From contig JAWZYV010019541.1 of assembly GCA_038373885.1 (NCBI GenBank), forward strand, positions 186,001 through 250,000: a stretch of 64,000 nucleotides of DNA, read 5' to 3'. The first letter of the stretch is position 1. Each line of letters opens with the position of its first letter. Source of the stretch: Cheiracanthium punctorium. Lineage: Eukaryota; Arthropoda; Arachnida; Araneae; Cheiracanthiidae. This document shows positions 1 through 12,356 of this stretch, in pieces. Below the pieces are notes generated by a model. It ran no database searches. It was not told where the DNA came from and saw only the letters and a program-made list of their open reading frames with translations. The position numbers were made by a program, and so were the translations under genes.

Positions 1-1200
1 TAAGTGGAAAGGGGTAAACTTTCATGTTCAGTAGATCTGGGAGTAAGAAAGCTATTGTTATTAGGGTTTCCGAGTTTCCTAAGCACGTAATAATATGAAC
101 CATAGGGAAAGCGTCGGGCACAAGGGGTCACCTACCCCCCTGTGCCCCCCCCCCTCAAAATTCATCACAAAAAAATTTTTAAGTAAAAATTTGCTTGAAA
201 ATGTAAAAAAAAACTTCCCTTTTCTGCTCTTAAATCCGATATGTGCCCCCCGCAAACCTTTCCTGTACCTCTCCAAAATTTCAGTAGGTCTGGAAGCAAT
301 GATAAACTCTTCCTTACTATTATTATTTGATTTTCCCAAGCGTATAATACATATGAATCATAGCAGCAGTTTCGGGGGGGGGGGTGCAGGGGGAGCTCTC
401 CCCCCCAACTTCATTTCAAACTCTGTTAAACAATCTTTTAAAGCTAATGTTATTAAGTCTTCTTAAGCATATAATACATATGAAGCATAGGCGTAGTATT
501 GGGGGAACACAGGGGGGCACTTGTCCCCCAACTTTGTCTCAAAATCTTTTCATTTTAAAAATTTGTTCGTCGGGTCGTATTAACCGATCCAGCTAAAAAT
601 GTAGAAGGAAACTCCATTCTTCCCCTTGACAAAATGTTGTAAAAAAAATTGTCCACTGTCAGGGTTGTTTAATTCAAACAAAATTAGTTTTTTATGCCCT
701 TGGTTAAACAATATTTTCAATATCAAATCTGTTGTACTAGTTAAAGCTTTTGAATAATAGGGCTTCTTTAAAACTTTTGTTTCTTTATTTTAAGCAATGC
801 AAAATATTTTATGCAAAAAAGGCTTTATTTGGTAAATAAAGTGAATAATGTTTTCCTTTTTCATAATTAAGTAACTCTCACAGCTTTACATAAAGTTACA
901 TTGATTGTTAAAATAGATTATTGCATCCTTTTTTTAATTGTCTTTTATTCAGGTATGAAGATCAATATTTGATAATTTATCGTTCCAATTTTTTTGTTTA
1001 TCGTCATTCTTGAGTATTTCAGGAAGTTCTTTTTAAAGTTTATTTTGAAAGTTTCTAGTTTTATAAAAAGAAAAGGCTTTATAAGTTTATCTTATAAAGC
1101 TTAAAAAGAAAGATTTTTTTAATAACCTTTTGCGTCATAATTAATTTTTCCTAAATTCATGGCAATTTGGTAAACTGCTGAAGTGTGTAGGTTTCTGGAA
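1..1200 (+). repeat. Left inverted arm of foldback element
   Basis: It holds three related ~220-bp units (about 30-240, 240-470, 470-600). Each contains 'cctaagc(a/g)...ata(t)gaa(c/t)cata' followed by runs of C or G. An AT-rich inner part follows, ending near 'gctgaagtgtgtaggt'. The apparent reading frames here are artefacts of homopolymer runs. It pairs with 6195-7862. Confidence 0.7.
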
Positions 1201-2649
1201 GTGTGTAGGTTCTACAACTTCTGGATTATATTTTATAATTGCTTGCTCTTATCTTCTCTCTTTACATATAAAACTCTATCCCCCATCAAGGGCGTAATCA
1301 GAGGTGGGGGGGGGGCGGGGCGGGCTACGCGGGCTGAGCACTACTTAGCTGTCTCCCAGGCCCCCTACGATTTTCAAAAATTTTTGTTAGTTTACACATA
1401 AATACGAAAATTTAGAAACGAACATTTGAAAACCATGAAATCTTTAAGAAGACTCGTTGTTTTAGGCGAATTTCGCTTCATAATTGCAAGATTTCTGTTC
1501 GGTTTATTATTTTGCTACTCTTGGCAGCATGTGGTGCCAGTGGCGGTTCCAGAGGGGGTCACAGTGGTCATGACCCCCCTGGGCCTAGATTTAACCATCT
1601 CGCCAAGAAAGAAGGAAGAAAAAAAAAACGAGGGCCCAAGCCGAGCTTGGACAAGGCCCAAAATTCAGAGAGGCCTTGATCATGTGCATACATATCATAT
1701 TGTGTTGCTGAAAGAGAATTCCTCTTTAGAAAACCATTAGTCTCTGACTAATTTACTTTATTTTATAACAACACTAAAGTATGCACACAATATTCTGACT
1801 ATGTGCTCAGTCGTTATTCCTTGGCAGAAAAATATGCAGCCGTTTTGTAAATATGTGCATTCATCCATATTCATCCATACATAGAGGGCAAATGAAAGGG
1901 GAGTCACAGCGAGCATGATTAAGGTAAGGGTGGATGGGGTAGTTGCCTCGAACTCACAATGAAAGAAAACGATCAAAATCAAAAAATGGTTTTAGAAAAA
2001 TGTGTGAATTGGGCGTGTGATACATATACTCGTATTCGACCCCCACCTCCACCCCACACTTGCAAATAGCCTCCCTCTTCTGTAAAAGCACTCTATGGAG
2101 CACCTATGTTTGTAAATTATTATTTATGGAATATCAAACTAGCGTAACTGCTACAAAACCATAAAAATTATAGAGGAGGAAGGAGGGGGCTGTCATGGGG
2201 AAAGAGGGACTATACCTAAACAGGGCCGGATTACCCATTAGGCTGAGTAGGCTTTCACCTGTGGGCTCCTACCATTTTAGAGGCCTGCGTTAAAATTTAG
2301 AAGGAAAAAAATATAATTAAACATTATTAAAGCTATTTTAGCGTTAATAATTATACAGAATATGTATATGTAACTGAGAAAATAATTCTGATTCATTATT
2401 GACTTCGTACACAAGAAACACTTTTTGGCATTGTACACTTCTTAATTGAAATTTGAATGAATATGTGCTAGAAAGTTTGAAGCTGACTATTTAGCTTGAA
2501 TTTTTATGTGCACATTTCAGTGATACCTTGCATTAGATGGATGTATATTTTGCAAATTCAATAAGGAGAACTTTTAGCACTATGTTTACACGAACGGGCT
2601 ATGGTAATCATAAGAAGGCTTATAAATAAAATACCCTTCGTACCCTAGT

Positions 2650-3405
2650 CATCACAATCATATTTTATACAACTCTTTTCGTTCTGAATAAAAATTAATT
2701 TTCGTATATTGTTGCACAAATATCATCAGAATAAATTTCAAATAACATAATTCGTTATGGTTTTAGTTTATAAAATGAATACTATGTATCCATTTAGCCA
2801 AAGCGTCTCTGACTTACCAATTGCTAGTGTGCTAGTTTAATTTGTTTTGATAATTGTTTAGGTAATATGGAACAATTTTCCAAATAGAAGGGTGATTTAG
2901 AGTGCAGTGGAGTTTTTATATATGTTTTAAAAATAATATGGCGTAGACTATGATTTCGAATTAGATTTCATTCATTTTTTTTCCATTTTTCATATTATTG
3001 AGTATTCTTATTTTAATGTAAAGTGAAAATGTTGAGTATTTTTAAAAATTGTCTGTAAATATCTACAGTAATTCAGAGTGATATTTTTGGCATTGTATTA
3101 TTCCACTGTGTTATTCCAATTTTAAATGTAAAGCACGATTATATTTTATACAACTTTTTTCCGTACTGAATAAAAATAAATTTTCATATATTGTTGCACA
3201 AATATCATCAAAATATGTTTCAAATAGCATAATTCATTATGGTTTTAGTTTATAAAATGATTACTATATGTCCATTTTGCCAGGAGCGTCTCTGATTTGC
3301 CAATTGCTTATGTGCTGGTTTAATTTGTTTTCATAATTGTTAAGGTAATCTGGAATGGTTTTCCAAAAAGAAGTGTGATTTAAAGTGCAATGCAGATTTT
3401 ATATG
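2650..3405 (+). repeat. Direct repeat of ~275 bp, two copies 480 bp apart
   Basis: Bases 2650-2925 and 3133-3405 align almost end to end, sharing 'ttgttgcacaaatatcatc', 'tggttttagtttataaaatga', 'gcgtctctga' and 'ggtaat(a/c)tggaa'. The spacer is 2926-3132. This is either local duplication or two copies of a small repeat. No coding potential. Confidence 0.75.
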
Positions 3406-3424
3406 TCGAGTTTTCTATGCCAAG

Positions 3425-3650
3425 TTCCACACGAAGCCCCCCCCCCTAAACACTTCGCTTCCAAATCCTTTTATTTTAAACATTTGTTTGGCGGGTCGTT
3501 TTTAACCGTTCACTTCACCATTCCACTTAAAAATGCAAGCTATTGCCTGCGTCTTGACAAAATATAATTAAAAAAGTTGTTCCTTGTCAGGGTTGCTTAA
3601 TTCAAACAAGGTTATTTTTAAGCTCTTGATTTAAACAATTTTTCTCTTCT
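3425..3650 (+). repeat. Extra internal copy of the foldback subterminal unit
   Basis: This matches bases 505-720 in the same orientation: a C-run, 'ttttattttaaa(c/a)a', a 'gtttggcgggtcg' type block, 'ttgacaaaata', then 'tgtcagggttg(c/t)ttaattcaaaca'. It shows that the arm repeat also occurs inside the element. Confidence 0.65.
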
Positions 3651-6507
3651 GTAATTCGGTTTAAAGTGCGTGAGTATATATCGAGTGCCTTCCCCCCTCC
3701 CCCCCTTTTGTGCACTCACACAAACTGACGGGCGTTGCGCGGGTGCATTGAGTGTTAAGGCACAACTTTTCTAAAATTACTGTCTGGGTTGCTTCTCACC
3801 GTTGCAAAGACGCGAACGCAGCGATTTTCCTTCTGTGATCAGCTACCCCATTGTTACCCCACATCATTTCTCCCACTGCGGCCCAAGACCTGTGCCGGGA
3901 AGCAATGATGAACACAGAAGGAAATCGCTCAATGATCCAGTGGGCCAAATTTCGTTAAGATTCGACGTAAGTTCTAGGTGCCTATAGCGAATGAACATAC
4001 AGACAAACAGGAAAATTCTTCTTATTTTATATATTTAGATTATTGCATTATTTGGATGAGCTTTAATAATACTGGTTTTACTTAATATTAATTTGTAGAA
4101 ACAGTCCATGATAGTTTGTTGGACTAAGGATCTAACAATAACACGTACACACGATGAATGTGCATGCTAAATCTGTACGGCTAATTATGTACAACCGATT
4201 GAATTATCAATTCTGGTTCCTGTTCAACAACACAACCAAATGAAATAATTGAGAAGTTACTGTAAATTTAATAAATTAAGTTATGTATAGAGTTTAATTA
4301 TTCCGTTTAATTAATTATTTTCAAGAGAAAGTCTTTTTTTTTTTTAATCTTAAAAATCAAAAAGAAATTCTGTTAATAAGAATATATCTGTTAATAATAA
4401 TTCTGTTAATAATAGAATTCTGTTAATAATAATATTAAGAAATTCTGCAATAGAACATGTATTATTTGTATCAATTCTTCTGCACTGTAAAATTCTGTAG
4501 ATTGATACCAATAGAAATAATTAGAACAAAAATATGGTTCAGAAGAATTTTTTTCATGCTTTATTTATTTATTTTTGTGAGCGTGTGTGGGGGAGAGGGT
4601 AGGAGTTGGTTATACAAAAACGAATAAAAAGTATGATGATTTATCTTCAAGCATTTAAAATGAAATCAAATAAAATGCACGAGATATTAAAAGAAAACAT
4701 TTAAAATGACACAAACCACTAAAAATAATTTTCAGATTTAATTTTACAGCTAAGCCAAAGTACTTTTAGAAAAAAAAATAAGAAGATGAAAGATAAAAAT
4801 GTCTATTTTACAGGAATTATTAGAGAATTAACCTTTTTCTTATATAGGAAAGTTTAACTTGAACTCGTCTCAATACTTTATAATTTTTAATCTCAACAAC
4901 ACAACTTTACGCAAATGCAACATTGTTTGGTGTTTTGTAAGCTAAGTTTTACAATTAAAGCTCAATTGCTTTAATTGTAATCAGTCTTCTCCGTTGTTGT
5001 TGTAGTTTAAAGTTTACTTTTAGTCATTCTTATATTCAACAAGGAATTTCTTTACGTTTTCTATTTTCTAATCAGGTATTGACCAGGGACATTTCTTTTA
5101 CTCGTTTTCTTTTCGTCTTCGACTTCCCTTTATGGAAGGTTCTAAATAATTTCCAGAGTGATCAAAGATAAACGCTCTTTTCGGGATATTCTCTGATAGC
5201 CCGGAGATATTTGCGTCTACAAAAGGTAGCGAAGGAGCGCGTTCTTGGAATTTGAGGGGTAGTTCTTCAGACGACGCTGTGCTTCTTTGTTACTAACCGG
5301 AAAAAACGCGAAGGGTCGCCAACCAGAATAAAAGAATTCCCCCAGCTAAGAACAATAATTTTTATTTAAATATTGAACATAAACTTGCTTCGTTTTGGAT
5401 AAAATATGAGAAAGGCATTCAATCAAAAGTAGACGCACCAAATTTCTTTTGTTTTACATTTAAGAATATATTATATCCAGCAGAAACATTCAAAAGTTTT
5501 GTGATAGTAAATATGTTTTATCAGATTTTTTAAAAATTAATTTTATACCGATTATTCTGTTTATAAAAGATAAAATTCTTTTATTAAGAATTTTTAAAAT
5601 AAAACATACTAAATTATTTGAAAGGAAATTTGCAAGGGCTGATAGAACTTAATTGATTTCAAGTGAATTATTTAAATTTTAATGAAACTTTAAGACGTAA
5701 TAAGTTGATTTCTTTCCGCTGAAATATTTAAATCATTTTTATTTCCTAGTTTTATGTGACATCTATATATAATGTGACATGAATTGTATACATGCCAGTA
5801 CCAAAAAAGTAAAATAAAGTAGCATCAAAACATTCAGTAGATGAGAGATATGTGCCTTTGATTGACTTAAATTTTAGAGTAATCTGATATTTGCGAATAG
5901 TTATGTATAAAATAATGTCACCATGGGTGCCCACACATTTTTATTTTCGGGGGGTGGGGTCTGCTTTTTAAAGGGGGGACTTTAAAAATGCACGGGATTT
6001 CACATACTTAAAAACTCTTCCTTCCTTCACCCCCCCCCCCGAAAAAAAAGATAGAAAAAGAAAAAATGGGTTTGCTTGTGTGACTACGGCAACTGTACGC
6101 TAGGGCGATCTGCCAAGGATGGGAGTGCCTCGGTAGGCGGACTTTCTAAGGGGTTCTAACGCGTATTCACGTGACATCTGGAGAAAACAGGCGCGTGGTA
6201 GCCCAGATTCCTGGACTTACACACTTCAACCGTTTACTAAATTATCATGAAATCAGTAAAAAGTAATCATACTATGACGTAAAAGGTATACGATTAAAGA
6301 AATGCTTTTTAAAGCTTTATAAGATAAACCTATATAAAGCTTTCTCTTCATTATTAAGCTATTATACTTATTTTACTAGCAAGCATTTAAAAAAGATGCT
6401 GAAACACGGGAGAATGACGATATACAAGTTCAAAGGTAAATTATCAAACATTGAACTTCATATATGATTAAAAGACAATAAGTAGGATAACAATAAATCT
6501 ATTATAA

Positions 6508-6594
6508 TATAACTTAATGTAACTTAAGTAATATAACTTAATGTAACTTAAGTAATATAACTTAATGTAACTTAAGTAATATAACTTAATGTAA
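6508..6594. repeat. 24-bp tandem repeat, about 3.5 units
   Basis: The unit 'aacttaatgtaacttaagta' plus 'atat' recurs every 24 bp (starts at 6511, 6535, 6559, 6583). It is found only in the right arm, so it arose after the arms separated. Confidence 0.9.
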
Positions 6595-7117
6595 ACACGT
6601 GAGAGTTATGTAATTATGAAAAGTTAAAAGATTATTCACCTTTATTCATCAAATAAAACCTTTTTTGCATAAAGTATTTTCTATTGCATTAAAAAATTAA
6701 AATTAATTAATTAATTAAAGTTCTAAAGAAACCCTTTTAGCCAGGAAGTATTTAAAACCAGTACAACAGATTGAAAATGAGAAAGGTTGTTTAAACCAGT
6801 GCTTAAAAAAGTAACGTTTAAATTAAACAACCTTGACAGTGGACAATTTTTTAAAAATATATTGTAAATACGCAGACTGGAGTTTCGCATTTTTAAGTGG
6901 AGCGGTTAAAACAACGCGTCAAACAAATTTTTAAAATGAAAAGATTCTGCGACGAAGTTGGGGGAGAGGGGGACACGTGCCCCCCCTCTGTCCCCCCGAT
7001 ATACACCTATGGCTCATATGTATTACATTCTTAGGAAAACCTAATAACAAGAGCTTTCTAAGGAAGGCGGAAGGCTTATCACCGCTCACAGACCTACTGA
7101 AATCTTGGAGGAACACA

Positions 7118-7288
7118 CAGGGGCGTAGCCAGAAATTTTTCATGGGGGGGGGTTACGACTACTACAACTCATATATATGTATACGTGGGTGTGACAATGT
7201 AGTGAAGAATATACATTTTGTATGGAAAAAAATTCCTCATGGGGGGGGGGGGTATGACCCCCCTAACCCCCCCTTGGCTACGCCCCTG
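7118..7288. mobile_element. hAT-type MITE, 171 bp
   Basis: Ends are CAGGGGCGTAGCC and its inverted partner GGCTACGCCCCTG. The perfect 8-bp target duplication GGAACACA lies at 7110-7117 and 7289-7296. An 8-bp TSD and CAG-starting TIRs are hAT hallmarks. The interior is G-rich and noncoding. A sister copy lies at 51226-51378. Confidence 0.9.
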
Positions 7289-8085
7289 GGAACACATGAA
7301 AGATTTTTTTTTTGGGGGGGAGGGCACATATTTAATTTAAGAGCAGAAAATGGAAGTTTCTTTTAAATTTTGAAACAAATGTTTGTTTAAAAGATTTTGA
7401 GAGTAAGTTGGGGGGGGGGCAGCGGGACACGTAAACCCTGTGCCCCTCCCCCCGACTATAATGCTATGGTTCATATGTACCATACGCTTATAACAATACC
7501 TAATAATATAACAGTAACTTACTAAGGAGGGCTTATCACTGCTCCCGGACCTACTGAAATTTTGGAGGGGCACAAGAAAGATTTGAGGGGGGCACATATC
7601 GAATGTAAGAGCAGAAAAGGAAAGTTATTTTTAAAATTTCAAGCAAATGTTTATTTAACATTTTATTTTGAAATTCGAATCAAAATTTCTATTTTTAAGG
7701 GGGGAGGGGGGGCACGGGACACCCTGTGCCCCCTCCCGACGCTTTTCCTATGGTCCATATGTTATATGCTTAGGAAACTTAATAACAATAGCGTTCTAAG
7801 AGATACCATTCCCAGACCTGCTGAACTGAAAATTTACCCCTTTACCCCAAAACAAAAGAATTTTGGATTTAAGATCCAGTTACCTTTCTCGTGTATATTA
7901 CAAAACAAAGAATGTTTATGTCCAATATTTAGTAAAAATTAATCATGTGAGCGTTTTTACCGCACACCGACGTTGTTTATGCTTTCTGAAATCAGTCTTA
8001 TTGCTTATTTCTGTTATGTCTGGCTGGGATCTTTCCTTTCGATCATCTCTGTCCGGATACTCTCCATTTGCTCATCCTCATCTCT

Positions 8086-8232
8086 GTCCGGATCCACTTC
8101 TTTCTGCCCAATGGATCCGGAGTCGTTCATCTCTGTCCGGATCCACTTCTTTCCGCCAAATGGATCCGGAGTCGTTCCTCTCGGTCCGGATCCACTTCTT
8201 TCTGCCAAATGGATCCGAAGTCGTTCCTCTCG
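8086..8232. repeat. 49-bp minisatellite, three units
   Basis: 'gtccggatccacttctttc' recurs at 8086, 8135 and 8184, with a fourth start at 8233 that degenerates. The exact 49-bp spacing, which is not a multiple of three, argues against a coding repeat. Confidence 0.9.
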
Positions 8233-8259
8233 GTCCGGACCGGTTCCGATTTCGGACCG

Positions 8260-8287
8260 AAAGGAACGGGTCCGGACCCGTTCCTTT
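8260..8287. repeat. 28-bp perfect palindrome
   Basis: Fourteen bases on each side of the centre between 8273 and 8274 pair perfectly (left arm AAAGGAACGGGTCC). It lies in the GC-rich subterminal part of the hAT-like fragment. Confidence 0.95.
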
Positions 8288-8392
8288 TCCTGGGAGCGGA
8301 TCCAATAGGACCGGGTCCGAAGGAGTCGGTCCTTCAGAGGATCGGACCCGTTCGGACCGGATCCTCAAAAGGACCGACTTTACCCACCACTA

Positions 8393-9359
8393 ATGCCGAG
8401 TGAATGTCTAATTTGACAGCCAATACACATTCACCGCTTTCCCGAGACTCTTTGATGTCCTTCCAGAACACTGGGAGGACTCTGGTACAATCACTATTCG
8501 GTAAGAATCCGAAGTGACGAGGGTGGAAGATTTGCTTGCCCATCACGTAGTCCAGTACTCTTTTCAACAGCATACGCTCTATTATTTTGCAGCCAGACGC
8601 TGTAAGCGCTTTGGGGTGGTAGGAGAAGATCAAAGTTTTAGGGCGGCCACACTTCGAAATGGGTAGGATAAGTGCGGACTGCCAACTTTGGGGTACGTTA
8701 CCCGTACTCAGCAGCTCGTTGAAGGTGTTAAGAAGGTGCTTCCGGCTCGCTTGATTGAGAGCTTTAAATCGGGCCGCCGAAATCCTGTCTTCCCCGGGTG
8801 AGGAACATTTGGCTTTGCTGATGGCGCTATTTAGCTCTGCTAGGGTGAAATCGTTTTCCCAACGATCGTCCTGTTGGCTTAGGTCATATCGGATAACTTC
8901 CAACGAATACGCACTCCCGAAGTGGGAAGTGAAGACCGCAGCTTGGTCCTCGCGTTCAGTATACATCCTGTTCTCATGTTCTAGGATTAAGTGGGAATCG
9001 CTCCCGTTTTGACGTCTCGCTAAAGCTTTAAGGAGAGGGTAAAGTTTCCCGCCGGTGTTTTTGCTTCATAGGTCACTCCAGAACGCCTTGGCTTGGTCGC
9101 GCATGCGACGTCGGAGATGGGCACTGAGCTTTTTATATTCTACCCAGTAATCGCGAGAGAGGTGTTTCTTGGCCAACAGGAGATATTTTCTTTTTTGTCC
9201 TAGGAGCCAGGCGCATTGAGGATCCCACCATTCCGGGTTCGACCGCTCCCTTAGCCGAATTTTATTTGAGTGGTCCCGAACGGCTGTTTTGTGGTCTTGC
9301 ATGATGTTTTCGATTGTAAGCGGCTCCTGGGACTGCAATTCCCGATTCACTTGAGCATC
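8393..9359 (-). pseudogene. LINE reverse transcriptase, N-terminal half, with linker
   Basis: Two frames cover this piece. Bases 9066-9350 encode the linker between endonuclease and RT, with a WWDPQC-type motif and basic helices. Bases 8394-8966 encode the start of a LINE RT: 'SSPGEDRISAARFK', 'LPISKCGRPK', 'CKIIERMLLKRV', 'HFGFLPN' and 'AVKLDIHSA', the last at the position of RT motif A. A frameshift lies near 9000. The downstream palm motifs including the YADD box are absent. It would act in target-primed reverse transcription if intact. Confidence 0.85.
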
Positions 9360-10274
9360 TGTACTGGAGAAGTACTGGAAGGTGATCGTAAATACACAGG
9401 GTTGGTTGGTATAAATTTGTTGTCACATGTGTTAAAGAATCTTGAAGAGTACCAACATTGCGTTGTATAGAATCAAAACAAGGCATCGAGCTCCGTACAG
9501 AGAATTAAGAATTACCTGCGAATGCAAACGCAGTTAAAAAGATTTTTGTCAAGTCGATATCGTAATTATTTCACTTCGAATACCAGCAAACTAAATCCGA
9601 TTTCATAAGAACGCCGGGAAATCAGATTAGGTAACAAATGTACGAACGTAGGTTCACAAGAGAAATATGCACCCTAATAATTCATGGCCTTCATAATCAC
9701 GTTGTGGAAAAACACACATCTTCCTAGCGCTTCTCGATTTCATATTTTACCGGACGGAAGCACAGAAAACTTAGAAACACTAAAAAAAGCATTATGAGCA
9801 TACTCTTGAGGAACACAGAAAACACGATGGAGATGCTGCATGTATTTTATTAGATTCCATTCGATGTCACAAAGCAGTCACATACTATTACTAAAAATAT
9901 TACACTTTTACAAGAATTCCGGTTTAACTACGCTGTTGAAAATATATTATACACGAGCACATTCACAACATTGGAGCTTGGGGAAGCATCTTATAAAAAT
10001 TGCTGCGTTGATGCTAAAGCGGCCTGGCATGTCGGTGGGCGAAGCCTCCTCACGTGAAGTGAGTGGCTTGCCCCACCGAAAACAACCTCCTAACTGCTAA
10101 AAAGGTGACCGTTAAACATATTTCAATAGAAAAGGAGAGAGCCTCGATCTTTCTGGAATAATCGAACCATTAGCAGGTGTTTTACGAGACGCCGCACAGC
10201 AGGGAAGAAAAAACGCAAGAGAAACACATCTGCTTCAGCCGAGCAGAGATATATGCATGCGAGCGAAGGGGAGT
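9360..10274 (-). repeat. GypC 3' LTR, terminal segment
   Basis: This aligns with 41631-42840. It starts on the plus strand at TGTACTGG, which is the CA-end of the minus-strand LTR, and stops at the P-like insertion. The remaining LTR pieces are 19679-19807 and 29698-29832. The short frames inside are not genes. Confidence 0.9.
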
Positions 10275-10503
10275 CGCATCGTTTCGGCTCCAGGGAGACG
10301 TAACTATCGCCATCTAGCTCTGGCGGAAAGTCCACTAGCAGAAAAGCAAACCGTACAGGGGCAAGGATGCTCTCGGCTCTCCTCTCCGCTCAACTCGCGC
10401 ATGCGTACTAATCATTGCGAGGTCTTCCGCGCGATTCCCTCCTTCCTTCAAAACGACAACATCGTGGATCGTACGCCGCCATTAATTATTAAGTCGGATC
10501 AAA
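10275..10503 (+). promoter_or_regulatory. CpG-rich candidate promoter of the THAP gene
   Basis: This is distinctly GC- and CpG-richer than its surroundings. It contains CGCGCATGCG at 10396-10405, close to the palindromic NRF1-type core. The ATG at 10504 follows. A similar CGCGCATGCGCG sits near the far end of the element (about 19593). The promoter role is inferred from composition only. Confidence 0.35.
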
Positions 10504-10540
10504 ATGGAAAAGAAGAAACAATCTTCAATTCATCTAATAC
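10504..10540 (+). pseudogene. THAP gene remnant, candidate first coding exon
   Basis: ATGGAAAAGAAG opens a short lysine-rich frame that ends at a consensus 5' splice site, GTAAGT at 10541. Splicing to the acceptor at 13919 would link it to the THAP exon, but the frames do not join cleanly without a one-base adjustment, so either the junction differs or the gene is dead. Confidence 0.35.
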
Positions 10541-11549
10541 GTAAGTATATCTTGTACGTTGTTTAACTGACATTTACATCATTTGTTTATATTGATTTAT
10601 GTATAATTTGTTTATATTGATAATTGTTTTTTAATGTTACCGATGCAACAAATATGCTGCACTGCAAATCAAATCAATATGCTTTCGCTGCGAATAGTTT
10701 TATCTTGATCGCTTCTACAACTGTGTGCTTTTGTCAGCAGTTATTAATTTATGTTTGCAATATTTCGTAAGAGAAAGTAAATCCGTTTGCTGTAGTGGCC
10801 ATTATGTGAAACATGCTTGTATATTTTTATTGTTTGTATACATTAACAGAGCGATTTTTGTAGTACAGTATGGAACCTGTTTTCCGGAATGGTTGGGACC
10901 GGGTGTATTCTGGATAACTGGTTGGGGATTAACATGATATCTACTGATTTGATTGGTATCATAAATGTTACTCTCTATTTTTGATTAGAATTAAACATTA
11001 ATTGCATTTATGGAGCATTTAAAGAACTAGTCTGTTGAGCAACATTGAATGAAGGAAGTCTTCTCCATTGCATCTTTCTAATGATAAGAGCAAACAGGTT
11101 AAACATGGGTTTAGTAGTTGTTTTTAGTGTGCACAAGCAGAGGCAATTAACATTATAATCACTTTGGCTTTCCAAAAACCTACTACGCTTGAACCATGTT
11201 ATAATGAACTTCAGGAGAACAAAAGTTATGTTTGTTACACCCATTATCGGAACTGCTAAGAAATGAAATAGTAAACTTCATTGATACAATACAATAATTG
11301 GATTTTTACTTCCTTGTACGTAGTATAAGGAAGTAATGTGATCCCGAAAAATTTTGGGGGCCAAATTTCGACTAAAAAACCGATTTTGACTACCTCTAAA
11401 TTTAATTTTAAGAATTTTTTCGATGCATCTCATCGTAGGCTAGCATGCACGATCATATAAACGCGTCTGCAACTCATTTTGACCAGCGGCGAGTCTGCTG
11501 TGGTCAGTTTTTCCATGCCGTCTGTACGTACGTACGTACGTATGTATGT

Positions 11550-12070
11550 AACTCGCATATCTCAAAAACTATTGGTCGTAGAATGTTGAGATTTGATATT
11601 TAGGATTGTTCTATGATCTAGTTGTGCACCTCCCCTTTTGGTTGCAATCGAATGTATAGTTTATGTACAGGACCGCCCAAAAGATTCGAAATACATTACG
11701 CTCTATGGGCCGAAATTCATTAAACTCGCCTAACTCAAAAACTATTAGGCGTAGAATTTCGAAACTTCATATTTTGGATAGTTGTAACATCTAGTTGTGC
11801 ACTTCCCCTTTTGGTTCCATTCGACTGGATAGTTTATCTATAGGACCGCCCAAAACATTCGAAATACATTACGCTCAATGGGCCGAAATTCATTAAACTC
11901 GCATATCTCAAAAACTATTAGGCGTAGAATGTTGAAACTTTATATTTAGCATTGTTGTAACATCTAGTTGTTCACTTCCCCTTTCGGTTCCATTCGACTG
12001 GATAGTTTATCTACAGAACCGCCTAAAAGATTCGAAATACATTACGCTCTATGGGCCGAAATTCATCAAA
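11550..12070 (+). repeat. 173-bp tandem repeat, three units
   Basis: Unit starts 'actcgc(a/c)ta(t/a)ctcaaaaactatt' lie near 11550, 11723 and 11896. Each is followed by 'tagttgt(g/t)cac' and 'gattcgaaatacattacgct' or a close variant. A degenerate further copy begins near 12376. Confidence 0.85.
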
Positions 12071-12330
12071 GCGTTTTTTATAGGTATTGGGCTATTTCAA
12101 ACGACTCAGAAGTGATATATGCTGAAAAGAGTTAGAAAATGAATTTCTCCATTAAAAAAGGTGTCTTTATCATTTACAGTTCTGCTACAGGAACACTCAA
12201 AAGATTTCCAATACATTACGGTCAATGGCAATTTTAGGGGCATTCATCCATTTCAAGCACAATACCGTCTTACCACATAAGTTAGGTAATGGTCCGACCA
12301 CTGTCACGTGCCTCCCTCAAAAACTGTGCC

Positions 12331-12356
12331 AAAAGTCGCCAAGCTTGGCGACTTTT
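12331..12356. repeat. 26-bp perfect palindrome
   Basis: The half-site AAAAGTCGCCAAG meets its exact reverse complement. The centre is AAGCTT. Confidence 0.95.

Larger units (their letters stand above)
1201..6194. other. Interior of foldback element; no gene recognised
   Basis: AT-rich DNA with only short chance frames. Remnants of other transposon ends are visible: a GC-rich 'agggcgtaatcagagg' stretch near 1290, 'agtggcggttccagaggg' near 1538, and 'cagggccggattacccatt' near 2221, all resembling DNA-transposon termini without a matching partner. A weak hairpin occurs at 3818-3837 / 3912-3931. I see nothing else in 3990-6190 beyond AT-rich sequence and a C-run near 6030. Confidence 0.45.
1..7862. 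mobile_element. Large foldback-type DNA element with >1 kb inverted arms
   Basis: Bases 1-1200 read in reverse complement through about 6195-7862. The shared blocks keep the same order: a GGGGTAAA stretch, a 'cataggg...gcgtcggg' block, C-runs, a stretch ending in 'ccttgacagtggacaa', and a 'gctttataagtttatcttataaagc' type block. The outer edge of the left arm lies at or before base 1, so the target duplication cannot be seen. I recognise no transposase in the 5-kb interior. Long arms made of tandem subterminal units are typical of foldback elements; the superfamily is unknown. Confidence 0.7.
6195..7862 (-). repeat. Right inverted arm of foldback element
   Basis: Reverse-complement counterpart of 1-1200, again with three ~220-bp units (about 6930-7110, 7290-7560, 7565-7830). 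It is interrupted by the hAT MITE at 7118-7288 and expanded by a 24-bp tandem repeat at 6508-6594. Confidence 0.7.
7863..8392. mobile_element. hAT-like terminal fragment rich in GGTCCG motifs
   Basis: The right end, read in reverse, is TAGTGGTGGGTAAAGTCGG, a hAT-like terminus, and it abuts LINE coding sequence at 8393 (LINE side begins ATGCCGAG). The interior is a GC-rich tract of short GGTCCGGA-type motifs. The left end and second target copy are not seen; it probably continues under or beyond the foldback element. The overlapping frames in this tract are shadows of the repeat. Confidence 0.55.

Noticed and set aside
95..596. Overlapping frames of 70-123 codons on both strands in the left arm
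   Set aside because: They run through C/G homopolymers and tandem units shared with the right arm; no domain is visible.
6508..6594. CRISPR-like short repeats
   Set aside because: Contiguous tandem 24-bp units without spacers, in a eukaryotic context.
7863..8403. Several frames up to 176 codons over the GGTCCG tract on both strands
   Set aside because: Low-complexity translation of the 49-bp minisatellite and short motif tract in many frames at once.
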